This document shows, piece after piece, positions 37,231-46,318 of a DNA stretch of 64,000 nt; within the stretch, counting starts at the first letter, position 1; each line of letters starts with the position of its first letter. The position numbers and the translations under genes are program-made. This DNA comes from Vibrio scophthalmi LMG 19158 (GTDB lineage: Bacteria > Pseudomonadota > Gammaproteobacteria > Enterobacterales > Vibrionaceae). The notes under the pieces are model-generated. The model was given only the letters and a program-made list of their open reading frames with translations, was not told the DNA's origin and searched no databases. Location: NCBI RefSeq assembly GCF_000222585.1, contig NZ_AFWE01000182.1, positions 1 to 64,000 of the forward strand, in the 5' to 3' direction.

Positions 37231-38166
37231 TTATTGGCTGGCGAGCTTCAAATGCAGTGCTTGCTTTATTAGCAAACTGAACTTGGTCGATGCCTGCGGG
37301 ATCAGAACCACCACACGCAACTGTTGCTGTTGCGCCTTAGTAAGCATTGGAGATAACGCCACTTCATCATCAAAAGCAAGTCTCTCAGCGTCACGTCGCA
37401 CTGAGTCGACAAACACAAATGGACACTCTTGAGCATGCAGCACCAACTCCGCTTGTTGCATCAAACGTAGTGCTTTTAACGATAACAATTCAACATCATT
37501 TCCAAACTCAATCCAAGAGACTTGTCCAACATCTGTTACAGGCTGGTCAATCAGCTGACGATAACAAGCTTCAAGCGCTTGATAAGAGGTCGCGACTTCC
37601 ACTTCAGGCTGCTCAAAAAAACGCTCCCAAAACTTTCTTCTCGACTCAACATCAGGTAGTGCTTGCTTGATGTCATTGCGCTTTGACGCGGCAAAATCCG
37701 CTTGGACATTGAGGTTTTGCGGCAACTGCGCTTCTAGTTTCTGACGGATATTGCGAACTAGAACCGGCGACGCACCACCGCTCGAAATTGCGACTTGAAT
37801 ACGGCCGCGATTGATCATCGAAGGCGTAATAAAATCACAATACGGTAGATCATCAACCACGTTGACTAGCAAGCCTAGTTGCTTGGCATCATGATGAACT
37901 TGGTGATTAAGGTCTGGGTTATCTGTCGTCGCCCATACTTGCACATAGCGACGGCTCAGTTGATCTTTAGAATAGAAATTTTGAATCCAATGACACTCAT
38001 CTTGTGCGACTAAGCCTTTCAAATAATCATCAATGGCTGGCGAAACGATGGTAACCATTGCACCGGCACGTACCAAGCTATCCACTTTGCGACACGCAAC
38101 CTCACCACCACCCACAACCAATACGGGCTTTGCTTTCAAATCTAAAAAAATTGGAAAATATTGCAT
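37231..38166 (-). CDS. siroheme-synthase-like protein: precorrin-2 dehydrogenase/ferrochelatase part with a shrunken C-terminal domain
   Basis: The N-terminal 215 residues correspond to the CysG-N/Met8-like half of siroheme synthase: Rossmann motif VVGGGEVACRK, DFITPSMINRG and the SGGASPVLVRNIRQKLE segment, which oxidises precorrin-2 and inserts iron. The remaining roughly 95 residues (SWIEFGNDVELLSLKALRLM, then DSVRRDAERLAF) look like fragments of the start of a SUMT methyltransferase domain, which should be about 240 residues. Methylation of uroporphyrinogen III must therefore come from another gene. The start at 38166 has AGGGAG five bases upstream; a GTG at 38181 overlaps that site. Confidence 0.85.
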   Translation of the reverse strand: MQYFPIFLDLKAKPVLVVGGGEVACRKVDSLVRAGAMVTIVSPAIDDYLKGLVAQDECHWIQNFYSKDQLSRRYVQVWATTDNPDLNHQVHHDAKQLGLLVNVVDDLPYCDFITPSMINRGRIQVAISSGGASPVLVRNIRQKLEAQLPQNLNVQADFAASKRNDIKQALPDVESRRKFWERFFEQPEVEVATSYQALEACYRQLIDQPVTDVGQVSWIEFGNDVELLSLKALRLMQQAELVLHAQECPFVFVDSVRRDAERLAFDDEVALSPMLTKAQQQQLRVVVLIPQASTKFSLLIKQALHLKLASQ

Positions 38167-38181
38167 CGGACTCCCTGACAC

Positions 38182-38730
38182 TCAATGTCGAATGTGACCT
38201 TCCCCATTAAGCAGATCCTGATCTACTCGATAGAAATAATAAGACTCATATTACGCTAGGGACTCCCATTCGAACCAGGCGTAGAACTACTTAAAGATTC
38301 TGTTTGAAAATTCAGCTTAATGACAAGTAATCACCACTCATCCGCCTAGAGAAGCAAGTTGATTGTAGAGAATAAGCTTGCCAACACCACAATATCGTCA
38401 AGTAGGACGGTTATATCATACTGATTTTACGCAACAACTGCGAGTTACACGCGAACTTGACGACAACTTTAGTCAAATTACACTTAAGTATAATTTACAT
38501 AAATTTAACATATAAACATAATGAGAGATGTCTTAGTTTGTGATTTTAGTCAAAATACTATTTAAATTATACATTTGAGAAACATCGAATCCTTACCTAG
38601 GCTTATAACTGGTTGAATTGATATGTTGTGAAATTTCACAATTTTCAATAACACTGATAACAATACATGACGTTTTTTACGTTATTTCAGGCATTGCCTG
38701 TTTAACATGGAACATACAGGAAGTATAAAC
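38182..38730. other. long regulatory region upstream of the amino-acid ABC transporter
   Basis: About 550 bp with no gene, AT-rich in its right half. It holds the promoters of the divergent siroheme-like gene and aapJ. Visible signals: two direct copies of TTTAGTCAAA (near 38466 and 38547), the perfect palindrome at 38626-38641 and a second palindrome CAGGCA-T-TGCCTG near 38688. A possible aapJ leader start upstream of 38731 was not accepted. Confidence 0.55.
38626..38641. promoter_or_regulatory. 16-bp perfect palindrome, candidate operator of aapJQMP
   Basis: TTGTGAAATTTCACAA, about 90 bp before the aapJ start. It resembles a CRP site, but the spacer between TGTGA and TCACA is 4 bp instead of 6, so another dimeric regulator is more likely. 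Confidence 0.5.
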
Positions 38731-39759
38731 ATGGCTAAAAAACTAACCCTTCTTGCTTCAGTCGCAGTTGCATCTACCGCTTTACTGTCAACTCAAGCAC
38801 TTGCAGCAGATAGCACACTAGATAAAGTTAAGAAGCAAGGATTTCTCACTTGCGGCGTAAGTACCGGCTTGCCGGGCTTTTCTAACCCTAACTCTAAAGG
38901 CGAATGGGAAGGTATTGATGTTGAATACTGCCAAGCACTTGCCGCTGCAGTTCTGGGTGATAAAACAAAAGTGAAATATGTACCATTAACCGCCAAAGAG
39001 CGTTTTACTGCACTCCAATCGGGTGAAATAGACGTTCTATCACGCAACACTACTTGGACTCTGCATCGTGACACGTCACTCGGCCTCAACTTTGTCGGCG
39101 TAAACTACTACGATGGCCAAGGCTTCATGGTGAAGAAAGATCTTGGCGTCACTAATGCCAAAGAGCTTGATGGGGCCGCTGTCTGCGTTCAATCCGGCAC
39201 TACCACGGAGTTAAATCTTGCCGATTACTTCCGTAATAACGGCATGAGCTACAACCCAGTGGTGTTTGATACCGCCGCTCAAACCTCAAAAGGTTTTGAT
39301 GCTGGGCGTTGTGATGTTCTCACGACAGACCAATCTGGTCTTTATGCACTGCGTTTAAACTTAGCGGATCCTAGCTCGGCGGTGGTTCTACCCGATATCA
39401 TCTCTAAAGAACCGCTAGGACCTGTGGTTCGTCAAGGTGATGACAAATGGTTTAACGTCGCTAAATGGACACTAAATACTATGATCAACGCAGAAGAGTA
39501 CGGCATTTCCTCTGAAAATGCCGACAAAATGCTGAAATCCTCTGATCCAAACATTAAGCGTATTCTTGGCGTAGATGGCCCTAAAGGTAAAGGCCTTGGC
39601 TTGAATGATGATTGGGGTTACCAAATTATCAAGCAAGTGGGTAACTACGGTGAAAGCTTCGAACGCTCAGTGGGTGAAGACTCTCCACTGCAAATCTCTC
39701 GTGGTGTCAACGCACTATGGAATGCAGGCGGCTTCATGTACGCGCCACCAATCCGATAG
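38731..39759 (+). CDS. aapJ: general L-amino-acid ABC transporter, periplasmic binding protein
   Basis: Periplasmic solute-binding subunit of an AapJQMP-type uptake system for polar and branched amino acids. The 342-residue product has a signal peptide (cleaved after TQALAADS) and family 3 binding-protein features: GVSTGLPGFS, FTALQSGEIDVLSRN and GRCDVLTTDQSGLYA. Two conserved cysteines frame the ligand-binding cleft. The ATG at 38731 follows AGGAAG; the more distal in-frame ATG would disrupt the signal peptide. A hairpin-terminator follows, so aapJ may be expressed above the permease genes. Confidence 0.94.
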   Translation: MAKKLTLLASVAVASTALLSTQALAADSTLDKVKKQGFLTCGVSTGLPGFSNPNSKGEWEGIDVEYCQALAAAVLGDKTKVKYVPLTAKERFTALQSGEIDVLSRNTTWTLHRDTSLGLNFVGVNYYDGQGFMVKKDLGVTNAKELDGAAVCVQSGTTTELNLADYFRNNGMSYNPVVFDTAAQTSKGFDAGRCDVLTTDQSGLYALRLNLADPSSAVVLPDIISKEPLGPVVRQGDDKWFNVAKWTLNTMINAEEYGISSENADKMLKSSDPNIKRILGVDGPKGKGLGLNDDWGYQIIKQVGNYGESFERSVGEDSPLQISRGVNALWNAGGFMYAPPIR

Positions 39760-39781
39760 TCACAACAAACAATGCCAAACC

Positions 39782-39850
39782 AGATAAGCACCTCTTTGCA
39801 AAGACTTATCTAAAAGGCATGACGATATTGGGCGGGTCTCCCGCCCTTTT
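39782..39850 (+). terminator. tandem hairpins between aapJ and aapQ, partial terminator
   Basis: AGATAAG / CTTATCT stem (39782-39811), then GGGCGGG-TCT-CCCGCCC (39830-39846) with TTTTATT. Probably stabilises the aapJ message and attenuates read-through into the permease genes. Confidence 0.7.
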
Positions 39851-39882
39851 ATTACATTCGATGGATTAGAGGTTACTGCTGT

Positions 39883-41079
39883 ATGAAACCTACACAAATC
39901 GAGGCGCCAAAAGCAAAACACTCCGCTACCAGCCTTATTTATAATCCCACTTTTCGCTCGGTCGTGTTTCAGATCATCGCTGTAGGCGCACTTGGCTTTT
40001 TCTTTTACACCATAGTTAACAATGCACTAAGTAATCTTGAATCACGTGGTATCGCCACTGGTTTCGATTTCCTCAATCAAGAGGCAGGCTTTGGGATTGG
40101 CCTAACACTGATTGAATATGATGAAACCTACTCTTATGGCAGAACCTTTATTATCGGTCTGCTCAACACTGCAATGGTCTCGGTTCTTGGTATAATCTTG
40201 GCGACCATACTCGGTTTTACTATTGGTATTGCCCGACTTTCTTCTAACTGGTTAGTCAGCCGCTTAGCCGCTGTTTACATCGAAGTATTCCGTAACATTC
40301 CCTTGTTACTACAAATCTTCTTTTGGTATTTTGCCGTTCTACAAGCACTGCCCTCACCGAGACAGAGTTTAAACCTTGCCGATGCGGTCTTTCTTAATGT
40401 TCGTGGCCTATATCTCCCTTCTCCTATCTTTGAGTCGGGATCATCGATTATTTTTATCACACTCGTTATCGGTATTGTCGCTTCTATCGCTATCAATACA
40501 TGGGCCAAAAATCGCCAAAAGATCACTGGTCGTCAAACTCCCATGGTGCGAATTGTCCTTGGTCTGTGCGTTCTATTGCCTATTATTGCCTATTTTTTAA
40601 GTGGCACACCGATCTCAGCCGAATACCCTGAACTGAAGGGATTTAACTTCCGTGGTGGCATCAGTATTATTCCGGAACTTGCCGCTCTGCTACTCGCGCT
40701 GAGTATCTATACCGCTTCGTTCATTGCCGAGATTGTTCGGTCAGGTATCAATGCGGTTAGTCATGGGCAAACGGAAGCTGCGATGTCGCTCGGATTGCCC
40801 CGCTCTAAAACATTAAAACTGGTCGTCATTCCTCAGGCATTACGGATTATTATTCCACCACTGACCAGCCAATACCTCAATTTGACCAAGAACTCATCGT
40901 TGGCAATGGCGATCGGTTACCCAGATCTGGTGTCGGTTTTTGCAGGTACAACACTCAACCAAACCGGTCAAGCAATTGAAATCATCGCGATGACGATGGC
41001 GGTTTATCTCACTCTCAGTCTTCTTACTTCTGCGCTGATGAATGTCTACAACCGTAAAGTCGCTTTGGTGGAGAGATAA
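39883..41079 (+). CDS. aapQ: general L-amino-acid ABC transporter permease AapQ
   Basis: Inner-membrane permease subunit. The 398-residue product has about eight hydrophobic segments and the HisMQ-type ABC permease signature near residues 280-310 (EIVRSGINAV, EAAMSLGLPR, VIPQALRIIIPPL). The long loop between early membrane helices is typical of AapQ. It ends 5 bp before aapM. Confidence 0.94.
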   Translation: MKPTQIEAPKAKHSATSLIYNPTFRSVVFQIIAVGALGFFFYTIVNNALSNLESRGIATGFDFLNQEAGFGIGLTLIEYDETYSYGRTFIIGLLNTAMVSVLGIILATILGFTIGIARLSSNWLVSRLAAVYIEVFRNIPLLLQIFFWYFAVLQALPSPRQSLNLADAVFLNVRGLYLPSPIFESGSSIIFITLVIGIVASIAINTWAKNRQKITGRQTPMVRIVLGLCVLLPIIAYFLSGTPISAEYPELKGFNFRGGISIIPELAALLLALSIYTASFIAEIVRSGINAVSHGQTEAAMSLGLPRSKTLKLVVIPQALRIIIPPLTSQYLNLTKNSSLAMAIGYPDLVSVFAGTTLNQTGQAIEIIAMTMAVYLTLSLLTSALMNVYNRKVALVER

Positions 41080-41084
41080 TTAAT

Positions 41085-42182
41085 ATGAGTACACATCAAT
41101 TTCAACCTGACCTTCCACCACCCTCAAACACAGTGGGTGCGATTGGCTGGTTACGACGTAACTTATTCAACAGCCCTATCAACTCCATTGTCACCATCAT
41201 TCTTGGCTATTTTGCCTTTGTCGGCATTTGGTCTGCGGTGCAATGGGCGTTGATTGATGCCGACTGGTTAGGGTCCAGCCGTGACGACTGCTCACGTGTT
41301 GGCGCATGTTGGGTCTTCATCAGCGTTCGCTGGGATCAGTTCATGTTTGGCTTTTACCCACAAGCTGAGCTCTGGCGACCACAACTGTTCTACGCGACTT
41401 TAGCGATCTTTACCGCACTGCTCGCCTACGAAAGAACACCAAAACGCACCTGGATTTGGTTGTTTTTTGTTAACGTTTACCCGTTCCTTGCCGCTGGCTT
41501 GCTTTATGGCGGCGTATTTGGGCTAGAGGTCGTCGATACGCACAAATGGGGCGGCTTGCTCGTCACCCTCATCATTGCCTTGGTGGGTATTGTGGTATCG
41601 CTTCCTATTGGTGTTGCACTCGCCTTAGGTCGCCGTTCGGAAATGCCGATCATTCGCAGTATATGTACGGTATATATCGAGGTTTGGCGTGGTGTACCCC
41701 TCATCACAGTACTTTTCATGGCTTCGGTAATGTTACCGCTGTTTCTCGCAGAAGGCTCTGAGACGGATAAATTAATCCGTGCACTGATTGGTGTGGTGTT
41801 ATTTAGTTCTGCCTATATGGCCGAAGTGGTGCGTGGCGGCTTGCAGGCGATTCCCAAAGGACAGTATGAAGCTGCCGATGCTCTTGGGCTGTCTTATTGG
41901 AAGAAGATGGGGCTGATTATTCTGCCTCAAGCACTGAAAATCACTATCCCATCGATTGTGAATACATTTATTGGTCTATTTAAAGACACCAGCTTGGTGT
42001 TAATAATCGGTATGTTCGACGTACTAGGAATCGGCCAAGCCGCAAACACCGACCCCGAGTGGTTGGGTTTTGCTACCGAAAGTTATGTTTTTGTCGCGTT
42101 AGTGTTCTGGGTATTTTGTTTTGGCATGTCTCGTTACTCGATATGGCTTGAAAACAAACTGCACACCGGCCACAAACGATAG
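41085..42182 (+). CDS. aapM: general L-amino-acid ABC transporter permease AapM
   Basis: Second permease of the heterodimer. The 365-residue product has several membrane helices and the coupling motif EVVRGGLQAIPKGQYEAADA, followed by ILPQALKITIPS. The extra N-terminal loop with two cysteines (SSRDDCSRVGACW) is typical of AapM. It overlaps neither neighbour and is followed 16 bp later by aapP. Confidence 0.94.
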   Translation: MSTHQFQPDLPPPSNTVGAIGWLRRNLFNSPINSIVTIILGYFAFVGIWSAVQWALIDADWLGSSRDDCSRVGACWVFISVRWDQFMFGFYPQAELWRPQLFYATLAIFTALLAYERTPKRTWIWLFFVNVYPFLAAGLLYGGVFGLEVVDTHKWGGLLVTLIIALVGIVVSLPIGVALALGRRSEMPIIRSICTVYIEVWRGVPLITVLFMASVMLPLFLAEGSETDKLIRALIGVVLFSSAYMAEVVRGGLQAIPKGQYEAADALGLSYWKKMGLIILPQALKITIPSIVNTFIGLFKDTSLVLIIGMFDVLGIGQAANTDPEWLGFATESYVFVALVFWVFCFGMSRYSIWLENKLHTGHKR

Positions 42183-42198
42183 CGAATAAGGAAGTAAT

Positions 42199-42948
42199 AT
42201 GACGCAACAACAAGATTACATGATCGAAATTGACGACATGAACAAATGGTACGGTGAATTCCACGTTCTGAAAAATATCAATTTAACGGTCAAGAAAGGT
42301 GAAAAAATCGTAATCTGTGGCCCCTCAGGCTCAGGTAAGTCGACCATGATTCGCTGCATCAATCGCCTTGAAGAGCACCAGCGCGGCCATATTTACGTTT
42401 CAGGGACGGAACTAACCGAAGACTTGAAAAACATCGAAGCGGTACGCCGTGAAGTTGGCATGTGTTTTCAGCATTTTAACTTGTTCCCCCACCTTACGGT
42501 CTTAGAAAACTGCACCTTGGCCCCTATCTGGGTAAAAAAAATGCCGAAAGAAGAAGCGGAAAGAGTCGCGATGCAATACTTAGAGCGGGTGAAGATCCCA
42601 GATCAAGCCGACAAGTATCCCGGTCAACTTTCAGGTGGGCAACAACAACGCGTGGCGATTGCTCGTTCTTTATGTATGAACCCACAAGTAATGTTATTTG
42701 ATGAACCGACTTCAGCGCTTGATCCTGAGATGGTACGTGAAGTACTAGACGTTATGGTTGAGCTGGCCGATGAGGGGATGACTATGCTTTGTGTTACACA
42801 CGAAATGGGCTTTGCTAAAGAGGTCGCCGATCGAGTGATCTTCATGGATGCAGGGGAAATTATCGAAGAGAACAACCCTATCGATTTCTTCGAAAACCCG
42901 CAGTCCGATCGAACGCAGAACTTCTTAGCGCAGATACTCCATCATTAA
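42199..42948 (+). CDS. aapP: general L-amino-acid ABC transporter ATPase AapP
   Basis: Cytoplasmic ATPase subunit, 249 residues, full length. Walker [10 protein letters not shown], signature [13 protein letters not shown], Walker [13 protein letters not shown] and the switch His in VTHEMGF are present, as in HisP/GlnQ-type polar amino-acid importers. Last gene of aapJQMP, closed by a strong terminator. Confidence 0.96.
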   Translation: MTQQQDYMIEIDDMNKWYGEFHVLKNINLTVKKGEKIVICGPSGSGKSTMIRCINRLEEHQRGHIYVSGTELTEDLKNIEAVRREVGMCFQHFNLFPHLTVLENCTLAPIWVKKMPKEEAERVAMQYLERVKIPDQADKYPGQLSGGQQQRVAIARSLCMNPQVMLFDEPTSALDPEMVREVLDVMVELADEGMTMLCVTHEMGFAKEVADRVIFMDAGEIIEENNPIDFFENPQSDRTQNFLAQILHH

Positions 42949-42990
42949 ACTGTTACGAAACCATCGTTATCACGACCAATAAGACTAACC

Positions 42991-43026
42991 AGACTCTAAG
43001 GGCTCCCCTTAGAGTCTTTATTTTTC
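42991..43026 (+). terminator. intrinsic terminator of aapJQMP
   Basis: AGACTCTAAGG / CCTTAGAGTCT stem with TTTATTTTT after it, 42 bp past the aapP stop. Confidence 0.88.
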
Positions 43027-43276
43027 CGAGTATTGATACTCACCTGCTTGTGTTGGCATTTGCTATAAAGATGCCCTAGTTCATATAAATCGTGTGCTAC
43101 AATCTTGTTTTCTCGCTATTGGACGAGAGGTTAGTTAAATTGTGTTACAACTTGAATCGTACATAAACGCCTAAATTTTATTATTATTTTAATTGCAGCT
43201 CACTTGAGGCTTGATCTTTTCGGCCAACACCCTCATAAATGTAGCTATAAGCATAAAACCCATATCGAGGAAGATT
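43027..43276. other. intergenic region before the Bax-inhibitor-1 gene
   Basis: No gene seen in this gap (about 330 bp with the preceding terminator). It is expected to contain the promoter of the gene at 43277. An in-frame upstream start at 43211 was not accepted because the GAGGAAG site lies directly before 43277. Confidence 0.5.
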
Positions 43277-43945
43277 ATGAACAGCCCTATGTTTACCCGA
43301 TCAACAAGTGCAACCAATACACTTGAGATCAATAAAACACTCAAGAACACCTACTTCTTGCTATCAATGACATTAGTAACAAGTGCTGTTGCTGCGATGG
43401 CAACCATGGCAATGGGCATTTCGCCAATCATGGCAATTGTGATGCAAGTTGCTGCGATCGGGATTCTATTTTTTGTTCTGCCTAAGAGCATCAACTCTTC
43501 AATGGGCATCGTTTGGACATTCGTCTTCACCACACTAATGGGTGGTGCTCTAGGTCCAATGTTGTCTTACTACGCATCAATTGCCAATGGTCCATCGATC
43601 ATCGCACAGGCACTTGGTTTAACGGGTATGGTATTCCTAGGCCTATCGGCATACACCATCACCAGTAAGAAAGACTTCTCTTTCATGCGTAACTTCCTAA
43701 TGGCTGGTCTTATCATTGTCATAGTGGCGGCAATCATCAACATTTTCGTTGGTTCAACCATGGGTCAACTGGCTATCAGCAGCATGTCTGCTCTTGTGTT
43801 CTCTGGTTTTATCTTGTTTGACACAAGCCGTATCGTTCGCGGTGAAGAGACAAACTACGTGAGTGCAACAATCTCAATGTACCTAAACATTCTGAACTTG
43901 TTCACCAGCCTACTAAGCATCCTAGGCATCATGAACGACGACTAA
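43277..43945 (+). CDS. Bax inhibitor-1/YccA family membrane protein
   Basis: A 222-residue inner-membrane protein with seven hydrophobic segments, as in E. coli YccA, which modulates FtsH-dependent degradation of SecY. Family motifs include the LFDTSRIVRGE segment and YLNILNLFTSLLSILG near the C-terminus. GAGGAAG lies before the ATG. tusE and yccX follow, so the order yccA-tusE-yccX equals that around E. coli yccA-tusE(yccK)-yccX. Confidence 0.93.
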   Translation: MNSPMFTRSTSATNTLEINKTLKNTYFLLSMTLVTSAVAAMATMAMGISPIMAIVMQVAAIGILFFVLPKSINSSMGIVWTFVFTTLMGGALGPMLSYYASIANGPSIIAQALGLTGMVFLGLSAYTITSKKDFSFMRNFLMAGLIIVIVAAIINIFVGSTMGQLAISSMSALVFSGFILFDTSRIVRGEETNYVSATISMYLNILNLFTSLLSILGIMNDD

Positions 43946-43961
43946 TTAGTCACCGTTGTTT

Positions 43962-43999
43962 AAAAAAAGCCCGATGGTGTATTGCCATCGGGCTTTTTT
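43962..43999 (+). terminator. intrinsic terminator after the YccA-family gene
   Basis: AAAGCCCGATGG / CCATCGGGCTTT stem with T-run, between the YccA-family gene and tusE. Confidence 0.9.
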
Positions 44000-44059
44000 A
44001 TTGAGCAAACTCTTCTGCTGAGCTACCCTATTTCTGACCTAATCGACTGGATTTCTAAA

Positions 44060-44389
44060 ATGTTCGAATATAACGGCATACAAATTGAAACAGATGCTCA
44101 AGGCTACCTATTGGATCACAACCAATGGGAAGAAGGAATGATAGAGATCTTAGCAGAACAAGAAGGCATAACGCTGACTGCCGAGCATCTTGAAGTTGTA
44201 CACTTTGTACGAGGTTTCTACCTTGAATTTAATACCTCTCCTGCGGTAAGAATGCTGGTTAAAGCGATGGCTAAGGCACATGGAGAAGAGAAAGGTAACA
44301 GTAAGTACCTATTTAAACTCTTTAAAGAAGGCCCGGCAAAGCAAGCGACAAAACTAGCTGGCTTGCCTAAACCGGCAAAATGTTTGTAA
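44060..44389 (+). CDS. tusE: sulfurtransferase TusE (DsrC family)
   Basis: Last carrier in the TusA-TusBCD-TusE sulfur relay that delivers sulfur to MnmA for 2-thiouridine in tRNA. The product from the ATG at 44060 is 109 residues, equal to E. coli TusE, and ends in PKPAKCL with the conserved penultimate cysteine that carries the persulfide. The frame stays open upstream (through the preceding terminator), but those codons have no start support. Confidence 0.94.
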   Translation: MFEYNGIQIETDAQGYLLDHNQWEEGMIEILAEQEGITLTAEHLEVVHFVRGFYLEFNTSPAVRMLVKAMAKAHGEEKGNSKYLFKLFKEGPAKQATKLAGLPKPAKCL

Positions 44390-44445
44390 TAGCGGCTCTC
44401 TAGTCATACGAACACTCCTGTAGCTTGACTAATCGTGCAAGTCGG

Positions 44446-44718
44446 CTACAGGGTTACAAATCCGTTATACGGTTTATATTCTAATTCTTCTTTGACTAAC
44501 GAATCGACACGTGCACTTCTCGGCCCTTGTTGAAGATATTTTTCCATCATTGTAATTTGTTGTTCACTGCCACAAACCACTACTTCAACATCACCGTCAT
44601 TCAGATTCTTTGCGTAGCCTGTTACCCCCAACTTTAAACCTTGATAGGCAGTGTGGTAGCGAAAACCCACACCCTGAACTCTGCCACACACCTTAAATTT
44701 CATACATTTAACTGTCAT
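44446..44718 (-). CDS. yccX: acylphosphatase
   Basis: Hydrolyses acyl phosphates. A 90-residue product with the acylphosphatase signature GRVQGVGFRYHTA (catalytic Arg) and GYAKNLNDGDVEVVV (catalytic Asn). The ATG at 44718 has a very strong AAGGAGG site; upstream in-frame codons are not supported. Convergent with tusE. Confidence 0.95.
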   Translation of the reverse strand: MTVKCMKFKVCGRVQGVGFRYHTAYQGLKLGVTGYAKNLNDGDVEVVVCGSEQQITMMEKYLQQGPRSARVDSLVKEELEYKPYNGFVTL

Positions 44719-44802
44719 TTTTGTACCTCCTTTTATATCACAGTGATATAGTGCAATTACTCTACAAACTCTCCCCTTGCGTCTATCGAAGGAATTATAA
44801 TT

Positions 44803-46206
44803 ATGAAAGAAATACCGTTTCGTTGGATTGATAAATATCTCATTCATCTAAAGCTTCAAGAAAAATTTTACTTACTCTTTTTGCTGCCTATCGCGGCCCT
44901 GCTCATCTTAACTTTAGTTCTTGATAGCGCCTCTCAGTCAATGGTTGATAACCTTTATCACGATGAGCTCACTTTGATTGGAAACATCATTGAAACAGGC
45001 CAATTAACAAAAGAGCAAGTGGCTAACCTGATCGCGGGCTCTAACAACATTGCATTTGGCTACGGTGAAGGTTCAATTGCTGTGAACGGCGGCGAATTCA
45101 ACCTGATCGCAACTCATGAGCAGAATGTATGGTCCGCTCTTTCATCAATGCAAATTGGCATTATCATCGCCACGCTTTCAATTATGGCTCTATCGGTTTA
45201 CTACATCATGACCTTTATCGGTGGTGCGATGTTTACCATGAACAAAGCCCTAAATACGCTGGCAGATGGTGAACTCACAAATCGCATGAACTTTTTTAAA
45301 GTCCGTGACGAATTTAGCGAAATTGCCATCACCATCGATAAAGTCGCTGAACGCGAACAAAATATGGTGCTTTCCATTCAAGAGTCCATTGCACTTATGC
45401 AGCAAATCAGCTCTGAATTAAACCAAGCGACGCAAGAAAGCTCTCAGGTTTCCACTAATCAACAAGAGCACCTAGACTCCTTGGCGAGCGCGACAGAAGA
45501 AATGGCTTCCACTATTCGTGAAGTGGCCAGCTTAGCTCATAATTCTAGTGCGAATACTAGTGAAGCCCAAAGCGTTGCTCAGCAAGGCCAAGTCAAGGTT
45601 GCGAACACTCTGACTTCTATCTCTAGTTTATCATCCGAGATTCAATCGGCCTCTGAAGCTGTTGCGGAACTGGATGCAAATGCAGCTCAAATCGATGAAG
45701 TGGTCACGGCTATCAATGGCATTTCAGAACAGACTAACTTACTGGCACTTAACGCTGCCATCGAGGCTGCGCGTGCTGGTGAACAAGGTCGCGGTTTTGC
45801 GGTGGTCGCTGATGAAGTGCGCGCCCTAGCAGGCCGAACACAACAAGCAACAGTTGAGATCCAATCAATGATTGAAGCTCTGCAACGTAATAGCCAATCA
45901 CTGACTCGTTTGATGGAAACTACCGTGATGAGCGCGAACCAAGGTCAACAACTAATGGCTGAAGTCAACGTCGAAATCGGTGAATTAGCGGATAAAAACC
46001 AAACAATCTCCGATAGCTCAACACAAATTGCAACCGCTGCCGAACAACAAGGTGTCGTGGCTGATAATATTGCTGCCAGTGTGGATGAAATTAGACATCA
46101 ATCTAGTACGGTGAGTGGGATGATCAACGCATCTAAAGCGCATATTGAACAACTGCGCAGCCAAAGCACCACCATGGAAGAGATGCTTAGGGGCATAAAA
46201 GCCTAA
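44803..46206 (+). CDS. methyl-accepting chemotaxis protein with a short periplasmic domain
   Basis: Inner-membrane chemoreceptor, 467 residues. Two membrane helices (about 25-43 and 118-145) enclose a periplasmic region of only about 75 residues, too short for a standard Cache or four-helix ligand domain. A HAMP-like linker (about 145-190) leads to the methylation helices and the signalling hairpin centred on [20 protein letters not shown]. No C-terminal pentapeptide for CheR is evident. Transcribed away from yccX and closed by a terminator. Confidence 0.93.
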   Translation: MKEIPFRWIDKYLIHLKLQEKFYLLFLLPIAALLILTLVLDSASQSMVDNLYHDELTLIGNIIETGQLTKEQVANLIAGSNNIAFGYGEGSIAVNGGEFNLIATHEQNVWSALSSMQIGIIIATLSIMALSVYYIMTFIGGAMFTMNKALNTLADGELTNRMNFFKVRDEFSEIAITIDKVAEREQNMVLSIQESIALMQQISSELNQATQESSQVSTNQQEHLDSLASATEEMASTIREVASLAHNSSANTSEAQSVAQQGQVKVANTLTSISSLSSEIQSASEAVAELDANAAQIDEVVTAINGISEQTNLLALNAAIEAARAGEQGRGFAVVADEVRALAGRTQQATVEIQSMIEALQRNSQSLTRLMETTVMSANQGQQLMAEVNVEIGELADKNQTISDSSTQIATAAEQQGVVADNIAASVDEIRHQSSTVSGMINASKAHIEQLRSQSTTMEEMLRGIKA

Positions 46207-46227
46207 CCTAACGCAAACCCACCCAAT

Positions 46228-46256
46228 AAGAGCCGCTTCAAGCGGCTCTTTTATTT
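46228..46256 (+). terminator. intrinsic terminator of the chemoreceptor gene
   Basis: AAGAGCCGCTT / AAGCGGCTCTT stem followed by TTATTT. Confidence 0.88.
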
Positions 46257-46318
46257 GCTTTTCACTGACGCTTCCCCGACAATACTCCCCCTTTGTGAAC
46301 AACCAATTGAGTGAACCC

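Noticed and set aside
38626-38641. CRP site upstream of aapJ
   Set aside because: TGTGA and TCACA are separated by 4 bp; CRP requires 6. Kept only as an unassigned palindrome.
39068-39079. GTGACACGTCAC resembling matS in aapJ
   Set aside because: The spacer between the two half-sites is 2 bp, not 3, so it does not fit the matS consensus.
43982-44059. Upstream extension of tusE
   Set aside because: The frame is open but runs through the terminator of the previous gene; the 44060 start gives exactly the family length.
44719-44847. Upstream extension of the acylphosphatase
   Set aside because: It would overlap the divergent chemoreceptor start, and a strong AAGGAGG lies just before 44718.
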